DNA of 51,978 nt from Candidatus Pacearchaeota archaeon. GTDB lineage: Archaea > Nanobdellota > Nanobdellia > Pacearchaeales > GW2011-AR1. The notes below the pieces were generated by a model that was not told the DNA's origin, ran no database searches, and saw only the letters and a program-made list of their open reading frames with translations. Of the stretch, positions 40,010 through 49,900 are shown one piece after another. The position numbers were made by a program, and so were the translations under genes. The DNA is taken from positions 1-51,978 of the forward strand of contig JAOAJC010000004.1 in NCBI GenBank assembly GCA_026414385.1, read 5' to 3'. Position 1 is the first letter of the stretch. The number at the start of each line of letters is the position of its first letter.

Positions 40010-40148
40010 CTGCCCCCATGCAAAAAACCTATTATTAAAATAATTTTGCCATCTTAAATTTTAACCAAAATATTAATTTCCTTAACTAACAATTTTATCA
40101 AAATAAGTAGTAACTAATTTTTATAAAATCATTTCTTCTTTCCCTTTT

Positions 40149-40841
40149 ATGATAGTTGTTGGTATAGAAACAACCGGACCTGATCCAAAAAGAAACTCAA
40201 TAATAAGCATAGGTTCTCTTGATACAGAAAAGCTTCTCTCAGATGAAAAAGAACCTCTTTTCTATGGTGAATGTAGAATTCGCCAAGGAGCAGAAATAGA
40301 ACCGCTCGCACTTAAAATTAGCAGTTTTACAGAACATCAAATAAAATATCAAAATCCAGAATCCCATGACGAATTAATTAGAAGATGGGTTTTCTGGATA
40401 AAGTCTTCTAAAGATAAAACTCTAGCCGGAGAAAATATTGGCTATTTTGGATTACCATTCATTAAATATGCTCTCTATTCTTCTGGATATGATTTAGATT
40501 TTATAAATAAAACAATAGGAACACGCTCAATAGATATTCACTCTCTTTCCTATGCTCATCACCAAGCAACAAATACGCCAATTCCATCAAAATATGAAAG
40601 AAGTGCACTCTCTCTTGACGAAACCCTCGTTTATCTTAACCTGCCAAAAAAACCTTCCCCTCATAATGCCCTAATCGAGGCAATTCTTAAAGCAGAAGCA
40701 TATTACAGATTAGTTTTTTCAGATTCTCTTTTCTCAAAAGTTTCTTTAAAAAACATAATTCCAAAAGAATTTCCGAACAAAAGAAGAAAAGACATCCCAA
40801 ATTTTAACAACCACCCAATTCCACAATTTTCTAACAAATAA
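40149..40841 (+). CDS. DnaQ-like exonuclease fold with altered catalytic residues
   Basis: VVGIETTGPDPKRNSIISIGSL; ENIGYFGLPFI; HNALIEA. Confidence 0.65.
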   Translation: MIVVGIETTGPDPKRNSIISIGSLDTEKLLSDEKEPLFYGECRIRQGAEIEPLALKISSFTEHQIKYQNPESHDELIRRWVFWIKSSKDKTLAGENIGYFGLPFIKYALYSSGYDLDFINKTIGTRSIDIHSLSYAHHQATNTPIPSKYERSALSLDETLVYLNLPKKPSPHNALIEAILKAEAYYRLVFSDSLFSKVSLKNIIPKEFPNKRRKDIPNFNNHPIPQFSNK

Positions 40842-40902
40842 CCTATATTATAATTACGCATTATCTAGCAAAAAATTTAAACTTATAATATTAATTTTCT
40901 AA

Positions 40903-42456
40903 ATGGATATCAAAAAAATCCAAGATATTATTAAAACAACACCAAGAGATTATCAAAAAGCAATTTTTAATACAGCAAAAGACAACAACACCCTTGTTGT
41001 CTTACCAACAGGCACAGGTAAAACCCTTATAGCACTAATGCTTTCTGTACATAGAAAAATGCTTTTCCCATCTTCAAAAATTCTTTTTCTTGCACCAACA
41101 CGCCCATTAATAGAACAACATCTTCAATATTTCAAACAAAACTTACCAGAATTATTTGCAGAAATGACTCTATTCACTGGTTCAATTAACTCTGAAAAAA
41201 GACAAAAATTCTGGCAAACTTCTGAAATAATCTTTTCTACTCCGCAATGCATTGCAAACGACTTAGAAAATCATCTTTACAATCTTAATGATGTCTCTCT
41301 TCTTATTATTGATGAAGCTCATAGATGTTTAAAGAATTATGATTATACAAAAGTCGTTAAATTTTATAAAGAACACTCAAAATCCCAAAGAATTCTCGGT
41401 TTAACTGCTTCTCCAGGACACGAAATTGAAAAAGTTAGACAAATAGCAGCCCATCTTAACATTGATGAAATTGAAATTAGAACAAGAGAATCAGAAGATG
41501 TTAAGCCCTACTTAAAAGAAAGAGATTTTAAAAAAATAGAAATCCCTTTCCCGCCAGAATTTATGGAAATACAATCATTATTAAAAAAATTATTTGACTC
41601 AAAAGTTTCTTTGTTAAAAGAAAAAGGTTACATCATCCCGCCGATAAATAAAATTACCCTATTAAAACTACAAAATCGTTTATCCTCACAAATCTCTTCC
41701 GGAAATTTTGCAGCAATGCATGGCGTTTCTTTGTGCGCACAAGCAATCAAAATCTCACACGCCATTGAACTTTTGGAAACTCAAACTCTTTCTGGCCTAA
41801 ATGAATATTTTAAATCATTGCAAGAACAAGCAAAACAAAAAAAATCCAGGGCAGTCCAAACAATCATAAAAAGCCCCGAATTCTCAATAGTTCAAACACT
41901 ACTTTCCAAACTAATAGAAAAAAATATTGAACATCCAAAATTAGACGCCCTTGCTAAGATAATTGACGAAGAATTTGCGAATATTGAAAACCCAAAAATA
42001 ATCATTTTTGCCCAATTCAGAGAAACAGTTCTCTCAATAATAAAAAAATTGTCACAAAACCCAAAAATAAAAGCAAAAATTTTTATTGGACAAGCAAAAA
42101 AAACAATCTCTGGATTAAGTCAAAAAGAACAAAAACAAATAATAGATGAATTCAGAGAAGGAAAAATAAATGTTCTTGCTTGCACCTCAATAGGTGAAGA
42201 AGGACTAGACATTCCAGAAGTTAATTCAGTCATTTTTTATGAACCAATACCAAGCGCAATAAGAAAGATACAAAGAGCTGGAAGAACCGCTCGTTTAAAA
42301 CCCGGCAAACTAATCATTCTACTAACAAAAGGAACAAAAGACGAAATTCATCATTACGCCTCTCACGCAAGAGAGAAAAAAATGTATAAAATCATAGAAA
42401 ACTTAAAAGAAGAAATCAGAAACAAATCAAACCTTAATAAATATCTTAACAAATGA
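40903..42456 (+). CDS. Hef-type DEAH helicase
   Basis: PRDYQKAIFNTAKDNNTLVVLPTGTGKTLIAL, IIDEAHRC, QRAGRTAR. Confidence 0.92.
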   Translation: MDIKKIQDIIKTTPRDYQKAIFNTAKDNNTLVVLPTGTGKTLIALMLSVHRKMLFPSSKILFLAPTRPLIEQHLQYFKQNLPELFAEMTLFTGSINSEKRQKFWQTSEIIFSTPQCIANDLENHLYNLNDVSLLIIDEAHRCLKNYDYTKVVKFYKEHSKSQRILGLTASPGHEIEKVRQIAAHLNIDEIEIRTRESEDVKPYLKERDFKKIEIPFPPEFMEIQSLLKKLFDSKVSLLKEKGYIIPPINKITLLKLQNRLSSQISSGNFAAMHGVSLCAQAIKISHAIELLETQTLSGLNEYFKSLQEQAKQKKSRAVQTIIKSPEFSIVQTLLSKLIEKNIEHPKLDALAKIIDEEFANIENPKIIIFAQFRETVLSIIKKLSQNPKIKAKIFIGQAKKTISGLSQKEQKQIIDEFREGKINVLACTSIGEEGLDIPEVNSVIFYEPIPSAIRKIQRAGRTARLKPGKLIILLTKGTKDEIHHYASHAREKKMYKIIENLKEEIRNKSNLNKYLNK

Positions 42457-42460
42457 CAAA

Positions 42461-43117
42461 ATGCCTTTCTTTGATATATTCTCAAAAAACGAAAAAACCA
42501 AAAATAATCAAAAACAAACAACAAAAATTATTATAGATAACAGAGAAAAAAACTCTCTTATTCCTTCAATCTTATCAAAACTAAATATAAATTATGAATT
42601 CGCTAATCTTCCTGTCGCAGATTATATAATAAACGACGTCGCAATAGAAAGAAAAACAATTTCAGATCTAAAATCTTCAATAATAAACAAAAGAATTCTC
42701 TTCCAACTAAAAGAAATAAAACAATTCAAAAAATATCTTCTTATTATAGAACTAAACCAAAATCCTTATGAAGGAATTATTCACGAAAACGCTCTCAGAG
42801 GTTTTATTTTGTCAACACTATTAAAAACAAAAATCCCAATTGTTTTCTCACAAAATGAAGAAGATAGTGCAAAATACCTTTCAATATTAGCATCAAAAAC
42901 AAAAAAATCGCATCCATCATTAAGACAAAAAATCCATCTTTCCACAGAGCAACAAAAACAATATATTTTAGAGGGTTTCCCAGGAATTGGCCCAACAACA
43001 GCAAAAAAACTATTATCCAGTTTTAAATCAATAAAAAATATTATTAATGCAAAAGATGAAGAAATTCAAAAAATATTAGGAAAAAAAACAAAATACTTCA
43101 AAAAAATAATCAACTAA
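42461..43117 (+). CDS. XPF/ERCC4-type nuclease with HhH (Hef nuclease half)
   Basis: IIIDNREKNSLIP, VADYIINDVAIERKTISDL, FPGIGPTTAKKLLSSF. Confidence 0.9.
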   Translation: MPFFDIFSKNEKTKNNQKQTTKIIIDNREKNSLIPSILSKLNINYEFANLPVADYIINDVAIERKTISDLKSSIINKRILFQLKEIKQFKKYLLIIELNQNPYEGIIHENALRGFILSTLLKTKIPIVFSQNEEDSAKYLSILASKTKKSHPSLRQKIHLSTEQQKQYILEGFPGIGPTTAKKLLSSFKSIKNIINAKDEEIQKILGKKTKYFKKIIN

Positions 43118-43436
43118 CTCTTCCCTCTTTCCGCGCCACGTCTAAAAAATAACCAATATCAATAGTAAAACAATTCCGATAACTATCATCAAAATTATTT
43201 CTCCCGCCAACAATAATAACTTTCCTGCCTTCCCCCCACCCAGTTCTTTTAATAATGTTTTCTGCAACATACCCTCTCTCTTCTTCATTCAAATTACCAC
43301 AAAAAATAACAATTGTTTTTTGCTCAGGTTCCCATCCTCTTGGATAATGAAAAGGATTAAACAAACCACTATCATTCACAACCGACTCAAGCTCTTTTTT
43401 TCTCGTCTCATCCATCAAAATCAAATAAATTAACAC
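43110..43436 (-). CDS. Hypothetical protein
   Basis: 108 aa ORF. Confidence 0.55.
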   Translation of the reverse strand: MLIYLILMDETRKKELESVVNDSGLFNPFHYPRGWEPEQKTIVIFCGNLNEEERGYVAENIIKRTGWGEGRKVIIVGGRNNFDDSYRNCFTIDIGYFLDVARKEGRVS

Positions 43437-43729
43437 CTGTATTTAAATATAATAACAACTAAAAAATAATTTTTACAAACCAACAAAATTATAAACTCTT
43501 ATTTTCTTTTTTTTATATATTTTTATTTACTTCTTTAATGCTTAAATTCCCATTTCTAAAAATCACATCCTGCAACTTATTTTCCATAATTCCCTAATCA
43601 TTTAACTAACCTGAAAATAAATAGTCTATCTAAAACATATAGTCTCAATAACTTTAATTTATAATATAATAATTATTTATAAATAAAAATCAATCCTCAA
43701 ACTAGACTACCACTATAATTAATTTGACA

Positions 43730-44308
43730 CTAATCCTCACTCTTATAAACCCACAAATCCTTATAAATCGGCCCAGTTCTTTTTAATTCAGAACTTTTTA
43801 GCTTAAACCCTCTAATTTTAAATTTGATTTTTTTGATAGGAATTTTTAAAATTTTTTCCTCAAATTTCTTCTTATCATTAACATATTTTATTCTTGCAAT
43901 AGTCAAATGTCCCATAAACCTCTCTTCTTTTTTGAATAAATCCCCTAATTTCTCATCAATTTCTTTCTGTAAATCATAAATTCCCTTACCCTCTAACTTT
44001 ATCCAAACAATTCTCGGCATTCCTTTAAAATGAAAAATTCCAATTCTTCCAAGTTTTGCCTCAAATGTCTTAAACTTAATTTCACTCAATTTTTCTTTTA
44101 TTTTTTCAACTTCCTCACCATTAATCTCCCCCAAAAATTTTAAAGTTAGATGCAAATTCTCTAACTCAGTTAATTTGCCGACAAATTTTGTTTTACTAAT
44201 AAGTTCTTGCACTCTTGCAATTTCCATTATTACCTCGTCATCAAAATCAATGCAAACAAAAGCCCTTACCAATCCGTCATCAGAACATGCTTTTTCATCA
44301 ATTTCCAT
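43730..44308 (-). CDS. thpR: RNA 2',3'-cyclic phosphodiesterase (2'-5' RNA ligase family)
   Basis: HLTLKFLGE and HLTIARIK (two HxT motifs). Confidence 0.93.
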   Translation of the reverse strand: MEIDEKACSDDGLVRAFVCIDFDDEVIMEIARVQELISKTKFVGKLTELENLHLTLKFLGEINGEEVEKIKEKLSEIKFKTFEAKLGRIGIFHFKGMPRIVWIKLEGKGIYDLQKEIDEKLGDLFKKEERFMGHLTIARIKYVNDKKKFEEKILKIPIKKIKFKIRGFKLKSSELKRTGPIYKDLWVYKSED

Positions 44309-44322
44309 TTTCCAAACTAAAA

Positions 44323-45372
44323 TTATATTTTGTTTATTAATCCATTCAATAAATAATTTCCTTTTTTCCCAACAATTTTAAAATACGAATTCACTACCTG
44401 TTTAATTTGATAATTATAAACATCAAATTTATTTTTCATGCCCTTGCCAACCAATTCCATAAACCCAATTCCTCTAATATTTTTCCCATCTATCTTTCCC
44501 ATCACATCCACCGGCCCCTCCCAATAATTAAGAGAACCAAAAAGAACCTCCATATCACTCAAAACAGCTTTTATCTCTAACTCGATTTTTTTTGATTTGA
44601 CAATAACTTTCCAAGAAACCGGATATTCTGCGCCGCTGATTTTGCTCTTCCATTTTTTACCCTCAACCAAAATTAAATCATTTACAAAATCAGCTTTTCC
44701 ATTCCCATAAATTATTCCAACATAATTATTCTCCCCATTATTATAACGCTGAATCATTATCTCAATGCCATTATTTAATTGAATCGAAAACCACTCCCAT
44801 TTTTTTCTTCCAATAAAATTACTCCACTCATGATCCATCCAAGCTTTTCCGCACACTTCTATAACCTTATTCCCATCAACCACAACTCCTTTTGCATCAA
44901 GATTTGTGAGAGAATAATAAAAAACCTTCTTCCCATCCACTACAAAATCACCACCGCCATTATGTAATAAAGGCTCTTTTCTCGCTTTTAAAACCAAATC
45001 TAAATTCTCATTTTTCAACCGATATTTAAAAGAATCAAATTCAAAAATCTCATTATTTATATATCTCAAAGGACTATTTAAGTAATTAACGAAAAGTGCT
45101 TCTCTTTTAAAACTATCACCAGACAATATTGAAAAAGGAGAGAGATTCATAATTTTTCTTTTTTTTGAAACATCAACAAATAAAGAATGTGAAAAAAATA
45201 CTTCTTTTTTCGGTATTCTTTTTACCAAAGAAATATCACTCTTTTTTGGATTCGCCTTAAACAAACAATTCATAAAAGCATACCTATTTCTGTTTTTGTC
45301 AAATAAATTACCATTAAAATACCACCACTCAATATTACATCTATGATTTAGTTCGTCTTTTGGAAATTGCAT
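44323..45372 (-). CDS. CrtC/AttH lipocalin-like hydrolase-family protein
   Basis: HRCNIEWWYFNGNLFDKN, AWMDHEWSNFIGRKKWEWFSIQLNNGIEIM. Confidence 0.75.
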   Translation of the reverse strand: MQFPKDELNHRCNIEWWYFNGNLFDKNRNRYAFMNCLFKANPKKSDISLVKRIPKKEVFFSHSLFVDVSKKRKIMNLSPFSILSGDSFKREALFVNYLNSPLRYINNEIFEFDSFKYRLKNENLDLVLKARKEPLLHNGGGDFVVDGKKVFYYSLTNLDAKGVVVDGNKVIEVCGKAWMDHEWSNFIGRKKWEWFSIQLNNGIEIMIQRYNNGENNYVGIIYGNGKADFVNDLILVEGKKWKSKISGAEYPVSWKVIVKSKKIELEIKAVLSDMEVLFGSLNYWEGPVDVMGKIDGKNIRGIGFMELVGKGMKNKFDVYNYQIKQVVNSYFKIVGKKGNYLLNGLINKI

Positions 45373-45444
45373 AAATTAAAATGCAAAGCATAGTTTAAAT
45401 AATCAGCGTTCAAACACTAATAACAATTTTTAAATCAACACAAA

Positions 45445-46635
45445 TTATTTTGGCATAATCACCGCACTACTATAATCTTGAAATTCAACAATTTTTTTTA
45501 TATCATCTAAAGTTATTGAACGAATTTTCTTTTCATAATCATAATAATCCTCTGCTTTTCCAACAAGCTCTTTATATATTAATTCATTCATAACATTAAT
45601 ACTTTCCTCGCTCTCAACTTTTTTCAATCCAACAACTCTCTCTTTTGCCCCCTCTAATTCTTCTTCACTCATTTTCTTTGCCTTATCAAACCATTCTAAA
45701 ATTATTCTCTCAACATCCTTTATTTTTTCTTTTATTGTCCCAACATAAATAGAATAATATGAATAATTTTTCTCGGAATTAATTGAACTCTTAACAGAAT
45801 AAGCCAACCCTCTTTTTTCTCTTATCTCTAAAAAAAGCTTTGAACTCATCCCATTAGCCAGCCAAGCATCTAAAACTTCCAATGCATAACCCTCTTTTGT
45901 TCCTTGTAAAGGCGTATGAATAGCAAATAAATAATGCGTCTGATCCAAACCATTTCTCTTGTCTATAGTTTTTGCATTTTTCTTTGTTATGCTACTTTCT
46001 TTTAGTTTCACATTTTTCTTTTCAAAGTTTTTTTCCAAATAATCACAAACCTTTTCAAAATCCGCATTTCCAACAATCGTAACAATATAATTCTCAGGCC
46101 CATATCTCTCTTCAAAATATTTTTTAACAAAATCCCTCTTTAATGATTTTATTGTTTTCTCGTTTCCAATAACTCCCTCTCCAAAAGGCTTTTCATAAAG
46201 GTTTTCTTCAATCATCTCATAAACATATCTCATCGGATTGTCATGTAACATTTTTATCTCTTCCAAAATTACTTTCTTTTCCTTCTCAAATTTTTCTTCA
46301 TCAAACTTTGGATTTTTTAACATATCCAAAAGAATATTTATCCCAACGAACAAATGTTCATTAGGCAATTTAAACCAAAACGAAGTTATCTCATGTGAAG
46401 TAAATGCATTTAAAATTCCCCCTCTTCTTTCTATCTCCTTTGATATCTCCTCATGACTCCTTGTTTTTGTCCCAGTAAAAACTAAATGTTCAATAAAATG
46501 AGCAATTCCTTTTATTTTACTTTCCTCAAATCCTGCCCCAAACTTATTTGTGATGCTAAAACTAACAATTGGCAAATCCCTCTTTTCCATTAAAACAACA
46601 ATCCCATTTGAAAGCTTTTTTTTCATAAACTCCAT
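45445..46635 (-). CDS. M16-family (insulinase-like) zinc peptidase
   Basis: GIAHFIEHLVFTGTKTRSHEEI (HxxEH), EEIKMLHDNPMRYVYE, downstream half EIREKRGLAYSV. Confidence 0.93.
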   Translation of the reverse strand: MEFMKKKLSNGIVVLMEKRDLPIVSFSITNKFGAGFEESKIKGIAHFIEHLVFTGTKTRSHEEISKEIERRGGILNAFTSHEITSFWFKLPNEHLFVGINILLDMLKNPKFDEEKFEKEKKVILEEIKMLHDNPMRYVYEMIEENLYEKPFGEGVIGNEKTIKSLKRDFVKKYFEERYGPENYIVTIVGNADFEKVCDYLEKNFEKKNVKLKESSITKKNAKTIDKRNGLDQTHYLFAIHTPLQGTKEGYALEVLDAWLANGMSSKLFLEIREKRGLAYSVKSSINSEKNYSYYSIYVGTIKEKIKDVERIILEWFDKAKKMSEEELEGAKERVVGLKKVESEESINVMNELIYKELVGKAEDYYDYEKKIRSITLDDIKKIVEFQDYSSAVIMPK

Positions 46636-46853
46636 CTCAATTAATAAAACATTTAATTAATAAAACTTATCTTACTCAAATCAAAACAAAAAATGTAAGT
46701 TATTAAACTATATTTATGAATAGCCAAATACTCCTTTTCTCCCATTTTATCCACTAATCCAAATCATCATTTTAACAAATTATTAAAATTTTATAAACGC
46801 AAAACCATGCCATTTATAATAAAGTTTTTTAATAATCCCTAATAAGTTTAATC

Positions 46854-47765
46854 ATGACAGTTAATGCAGGCCCAGAATATTTTGCAGCAGAAAAAAAATA
46901 TCTTGCTTCTAAAAACATAGATGAAAAAATTTTTTATTTACAAGAAATGATAAGAAACGCTCCAAAACACAAATCATCTGAAAAATTTATAGCAGAACTA
47001 AAAAACAGATTGCGAAGATTTTTAGAAAAAAAAGAAAAAGCAAAAAAATCAGGCAAAACTACAAAAAAAACAATAAAAAAAGAACACACCCAAGTTGTTC
47101 TTCTCGGTTTTACTAATTCCGGAAAATCATCTTTGCTCTCAAAACTAACAAACGCAAAACCAGAAATTTCACCGATTCAATTTACAACAAAAGAACCAAT
47201 AATTGGAACAATGGATTATGAAGGAATAAAAGCCCAAATTATAGACTTGCCATCAATCGGCTCCGAATTTTTTGACATAGGCATAGTTAATACCGCAGAC
47301 ATTATTTTAATTGTCTTAGAAAAATCTCTTGATGATTTGGATAAAATCCTACCGCTCTTATCAAAAGCATATGGAAAACAAATCATAGCAATTAACAAAT
47401 CAGATCTGCTTTCCCCAGAAGAACAAAGAAAATTAAACGAAAAAATAAAATCAAAAAAACTAAATGCAATAATAATCTCATCTGAAACTTCTTACAATAT
47501 CGAACAACTAAAACAAAAAATCTTTGAAGAAATGCAAGTAATAAGAATTTACACAAAAGAACCATCAAAACCACCATCCCCAATACCCCTTATATTACCA
47601 ACAGGCTCAACAGTAAAAGATGCTGCAGAATCAATTCTTAAAGGTTTTTCATCAAAAATAAAAGAAGCAAGAGTTACAGGACCATCATCTAAATTCCCGA
47701 ACCAAATTGTTGGCCTCTCCCATGTCCTGAAAGATAAAGATATTATTGAATTTAAAACAAAATAA
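46854..47765 (+). CDS. DRG/OBG-family GTPase with TGS-like C-terminus
   Basis: LLGFTNSGKSSLLSKLTNAKPEIS, IIDLPSIG, NKSD; C-terminal VVGLSHVLKDKDIIEFKTK. Confidence 0.9.
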   Translation: MTVNAGPEYFAAEKKYLASKNIDEKIFYLQEMIRNAPKHKSSEKFIAELKNRLRRFLEKKEKAKKSGKTTKKTIKKEHTQVVLLGFTNSGKSSLLSKLTNAKPEISPIQFTTKEPIIGTMDYEGIKAQIIDLPSIGSEFFDIGIVNTADIILIVLEKSLDDLDKILPLLSKAYGKQIIAINKSDLLSPEEQRKLNEKIKSKKLNAIIISSETSYNIEQLKQKIFEEMQVIRIYTKEPSKPPSPIPLILPTGSTVKDAAESILKGFSSKIKEARVTGPSSKFPNQIVGLSHVLKDKDIIEFKTK

Positions 47766-47794
47766 ATTTATGAATAATTAAAACAATTATAATC

Positions 47795-48766
47795 TTATTG
47801 ATAGTTCTTTCGTATTGGAACAATTATTTTTTCCAAATAATTAGCAACAGATTTCTTTAAATCCATTGGATGCAACTCGCCAGAAGAATAAATTCCCTCC
47901 AATTCGTCTGCACTAACTAATTCCAAATCCCCGCCGAATTTTTTCTCCCTCTCTATCCTTATTCTCTCAAATCGTGGGAAAATAATTAACCTTGCGATCT
48001 GCAATATTGGATTATCTTCAACAATTTTTATTGGACAATAAGCCCCATTTATTGCCTCCTCTATCTCTTTATCACTATCAATTAAACTAATCCCGCTTCC
48101 TGGAATTGATTTTGACATTTTTTGTCCAGGCCCTTTTAACGAACAAATTAAAGGAGTATGCATAGCAACAAAATCCCATCCAAGAGTTTTTTTCATATCC
48201 TTTGCCATCATATGTATTTTTCTTTGCTCCATTCCACCAAGCGCAACATCAACTTTCAAATGTTTTATGTCAACTGCTTGCATAATTGGATACCATAACT
48301 GAGAAATTGTTGCATTTTCTATATCTCTCGCAACTTCCTGCATACTCCTCAACCCCCTGTTTATAGTCAATTCTTGTGCAAGAGACATAACATCCATTTG
48401 ATAATTTTTTTTAAATTGAAAATCACTTCCCAAAACAATTTTTGCCTTTAATCCAATTGCTTTTATTGTCTTTTTCCACCTTGCAACCTCGCGCGCTATC
48501 TCTTTCTCATTTCCCTTTCTATTTAATAATGCATGAATATCAGCCAACAAAATAATGACATTAAACCCTGCTCTTTCCAAATCCATTAATTTTGTTATTG
48601 TTACAAAATGTCCCAAATGTATTGGCCCGCTTGGCTCATACCCGCAATAAACAACAGGATTTTTTTTCTTTAGAAGCAAATTAACCAATTCGTCTTTTGT
48701 CACGAACTCCACAACATTCCTCTCTATTAAATTTAACCTCTTAATATCCAACTCTCCATTATCCAT
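47795..48766 (-). CDS. tyrS: Tyrosyl-tRNA synthetase
   Basis: YCGYEPSGPIHLGHF, QVDIKHLKVDVALGGMEQRKIH-like region, KMSKSIPGSGISL. Confidence 0.9.
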   Translation of the reverse strand: MDNGELDIKRLNLIERNVVEFVTKDELVNLLLKKKNPVVYCGYEPSGPIHLGHFVTITKLMDLERAGFNVIILLADIHALLNRKGNEKEIAREVARWKKTIKAIGLKAKIVLGSDFQFKKNYQMDVMSLAQELTINRGLRSMQEVARDIENATISQLWYPIMQAVDIKHLKVDVALGGMEQRKIHMMAKDMKKTLGWDFVAMHTPLICSLKGPGQKMSKSIPGSGISLIDSDKEIEEAINGAYCPIKIVEDNPILQIARLIIFPRFERIRIEREKKFGGDLELVSADELEGIYSSGELHPMDLKKSVANYLEKIIVPIRKNYQ

Positions 48767-48810
48767 AAACCAACAACAAAACCTTAATATTTAAACTCTC
48801 TCATAAAATC

Positions 48811-49119
48811 ATGAAAACACTTTCCTTAATTTTATCTTTAATAGGGATTTTTTTATTATTTTCCATCTTAATTTTCTCAACCCCAATTCCAATTAACAAC
48901 CCTTCACAACTAAATAATTTAATAGAAAATGAAAAAGTCCAAACACAAGGCAAAGTCATAAAGCAAACCTCTTCTTTAATAATTCTAGACAACAACCTAA
49001 CCTTCATCTGCCAAAACTGCCGAAATTTCAAAAATCAAATTATTCAAATAACAGGCACAATAACAAAATACAAAAACAAAACCCAAATCCAAACACTCTC
49101 AATCAATCCTTTAGATTAA
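48811..49119 (+). CDS. Membrane-anchored OB-fold-like protein
   Basis: N-terminal TM then VQTQGKVIKQTSSLIILDNNLTFICQN...IIQITGTITKYKNKTQIQTLSI. Confidence 0.65.
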   Translation: MKTLSLILSLIGIFLLFSILIFSTPIPINNPSQLNNLIENEKVQTQGKVIKQTSSLIILDNNLTFICQNCRNFKNQIIQITGTITKYKNKTQIQTLSINPLD

Positions 49120-49172
49120 TATAAAGTTATCAAAAGAAAAATCTATAAACTATCAAAAAAGAAAAACAAATT

Positions 49173-49385
49173 ATGAACAATAAAATCTGCGCACAGAAAG
49201 AAATAGCAATAAGACAAAGAGCTACTGAAATAGCCAGAGGCATTGGCACAAAAGGAACAAAAGGATACGAAATACGCGGCTGTTACACTTGCGACGGATA
49301 TAATAAAAATTGCCCTTCATATTTTCCCGACTCACCCTTATATTCTACAGAGTCAAATACACATTACAAAAACCAACATAAATAA
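49173..49385 (+). CDS. Small cysteine-containing hypothetical protein
   Basis: 70 aa ORF with CYTCDGYNKNC. Confidence 0.5.
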   Translation: MNNKICAQKEIAIRQRATEIARGIGTKGTKGYEIRGCYTCDGYNKNCPSYFPDSPLYSTESNTHYKNQHK

Positions 49386-49438
49386 CTATTTTTCTAAAAT
49401 TATAAAGCCAATTTAAACAAAGCAATCAATTAAATCCT

Positions 49439-49720
49439 TTATTGCAAATCAACTTCTCTTTTTTTCTTCCTTGGAGCAAATATCTTTAAAACCCCATTCT
49501 TGAACTCTGTCTTTGCTTTTTCAACATCTATCTCAGGTAAACTTGTAGAATAACTAAAACTTCTATAACTCTTTTCTTCATGATAATAATCTTTCTTTTT
49601 TATTTTCTTCTCAATCTTTTTTTCAGCCTCAATTAAAGCCCTATCTCTTTTTAACATTACTTTCACATCTTTTTTATCAAAGCCAGGCAAATCAAATTTC
49701 AAAACAATATCCTTTCCCAT
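49439..49720 (-). CDS. Short Hsp20/alpha-crystallin-like protein
   Basis: LKFDLPGFDKKDVKVMLKRDRALIEAEKK...YRSFSYSTSLPEIDVEKAKTEFKNGVLKIFAPRKK. Confidence 0.82.
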   Translation of the reverse strand: MGKDIVLKFDLPGFDKKDVKVMLKRDRALIEAEKKIEKKIKKKDYYHEEKSYRSFSYSTSLPEIDVEKAKTEFKNGVLKIFAPRKKKREVDLQ

Positions 49721-49900
49721 TTTTGTTATTTGTATAATAATTATTTTATATATTTAAAATTTTACTTTTTTTGTGTTTTTTTAATTTACCAAAATAATTT
49801 TTACTCTCAAACCAACACACTCAACAACAAAATAAACGCCAAAAATTAAAATTTTACAAACAAGAAGTCTTTAAAACAAAAATTACCCCTCCATAACAAA

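Noticed and set aside
43437-43729. Intergenic AT-rich region as a possible ncRNA or origin
   Set aside because: No strong inverted repeats, GC island or repeated motifs seen; indistinguishable from background.
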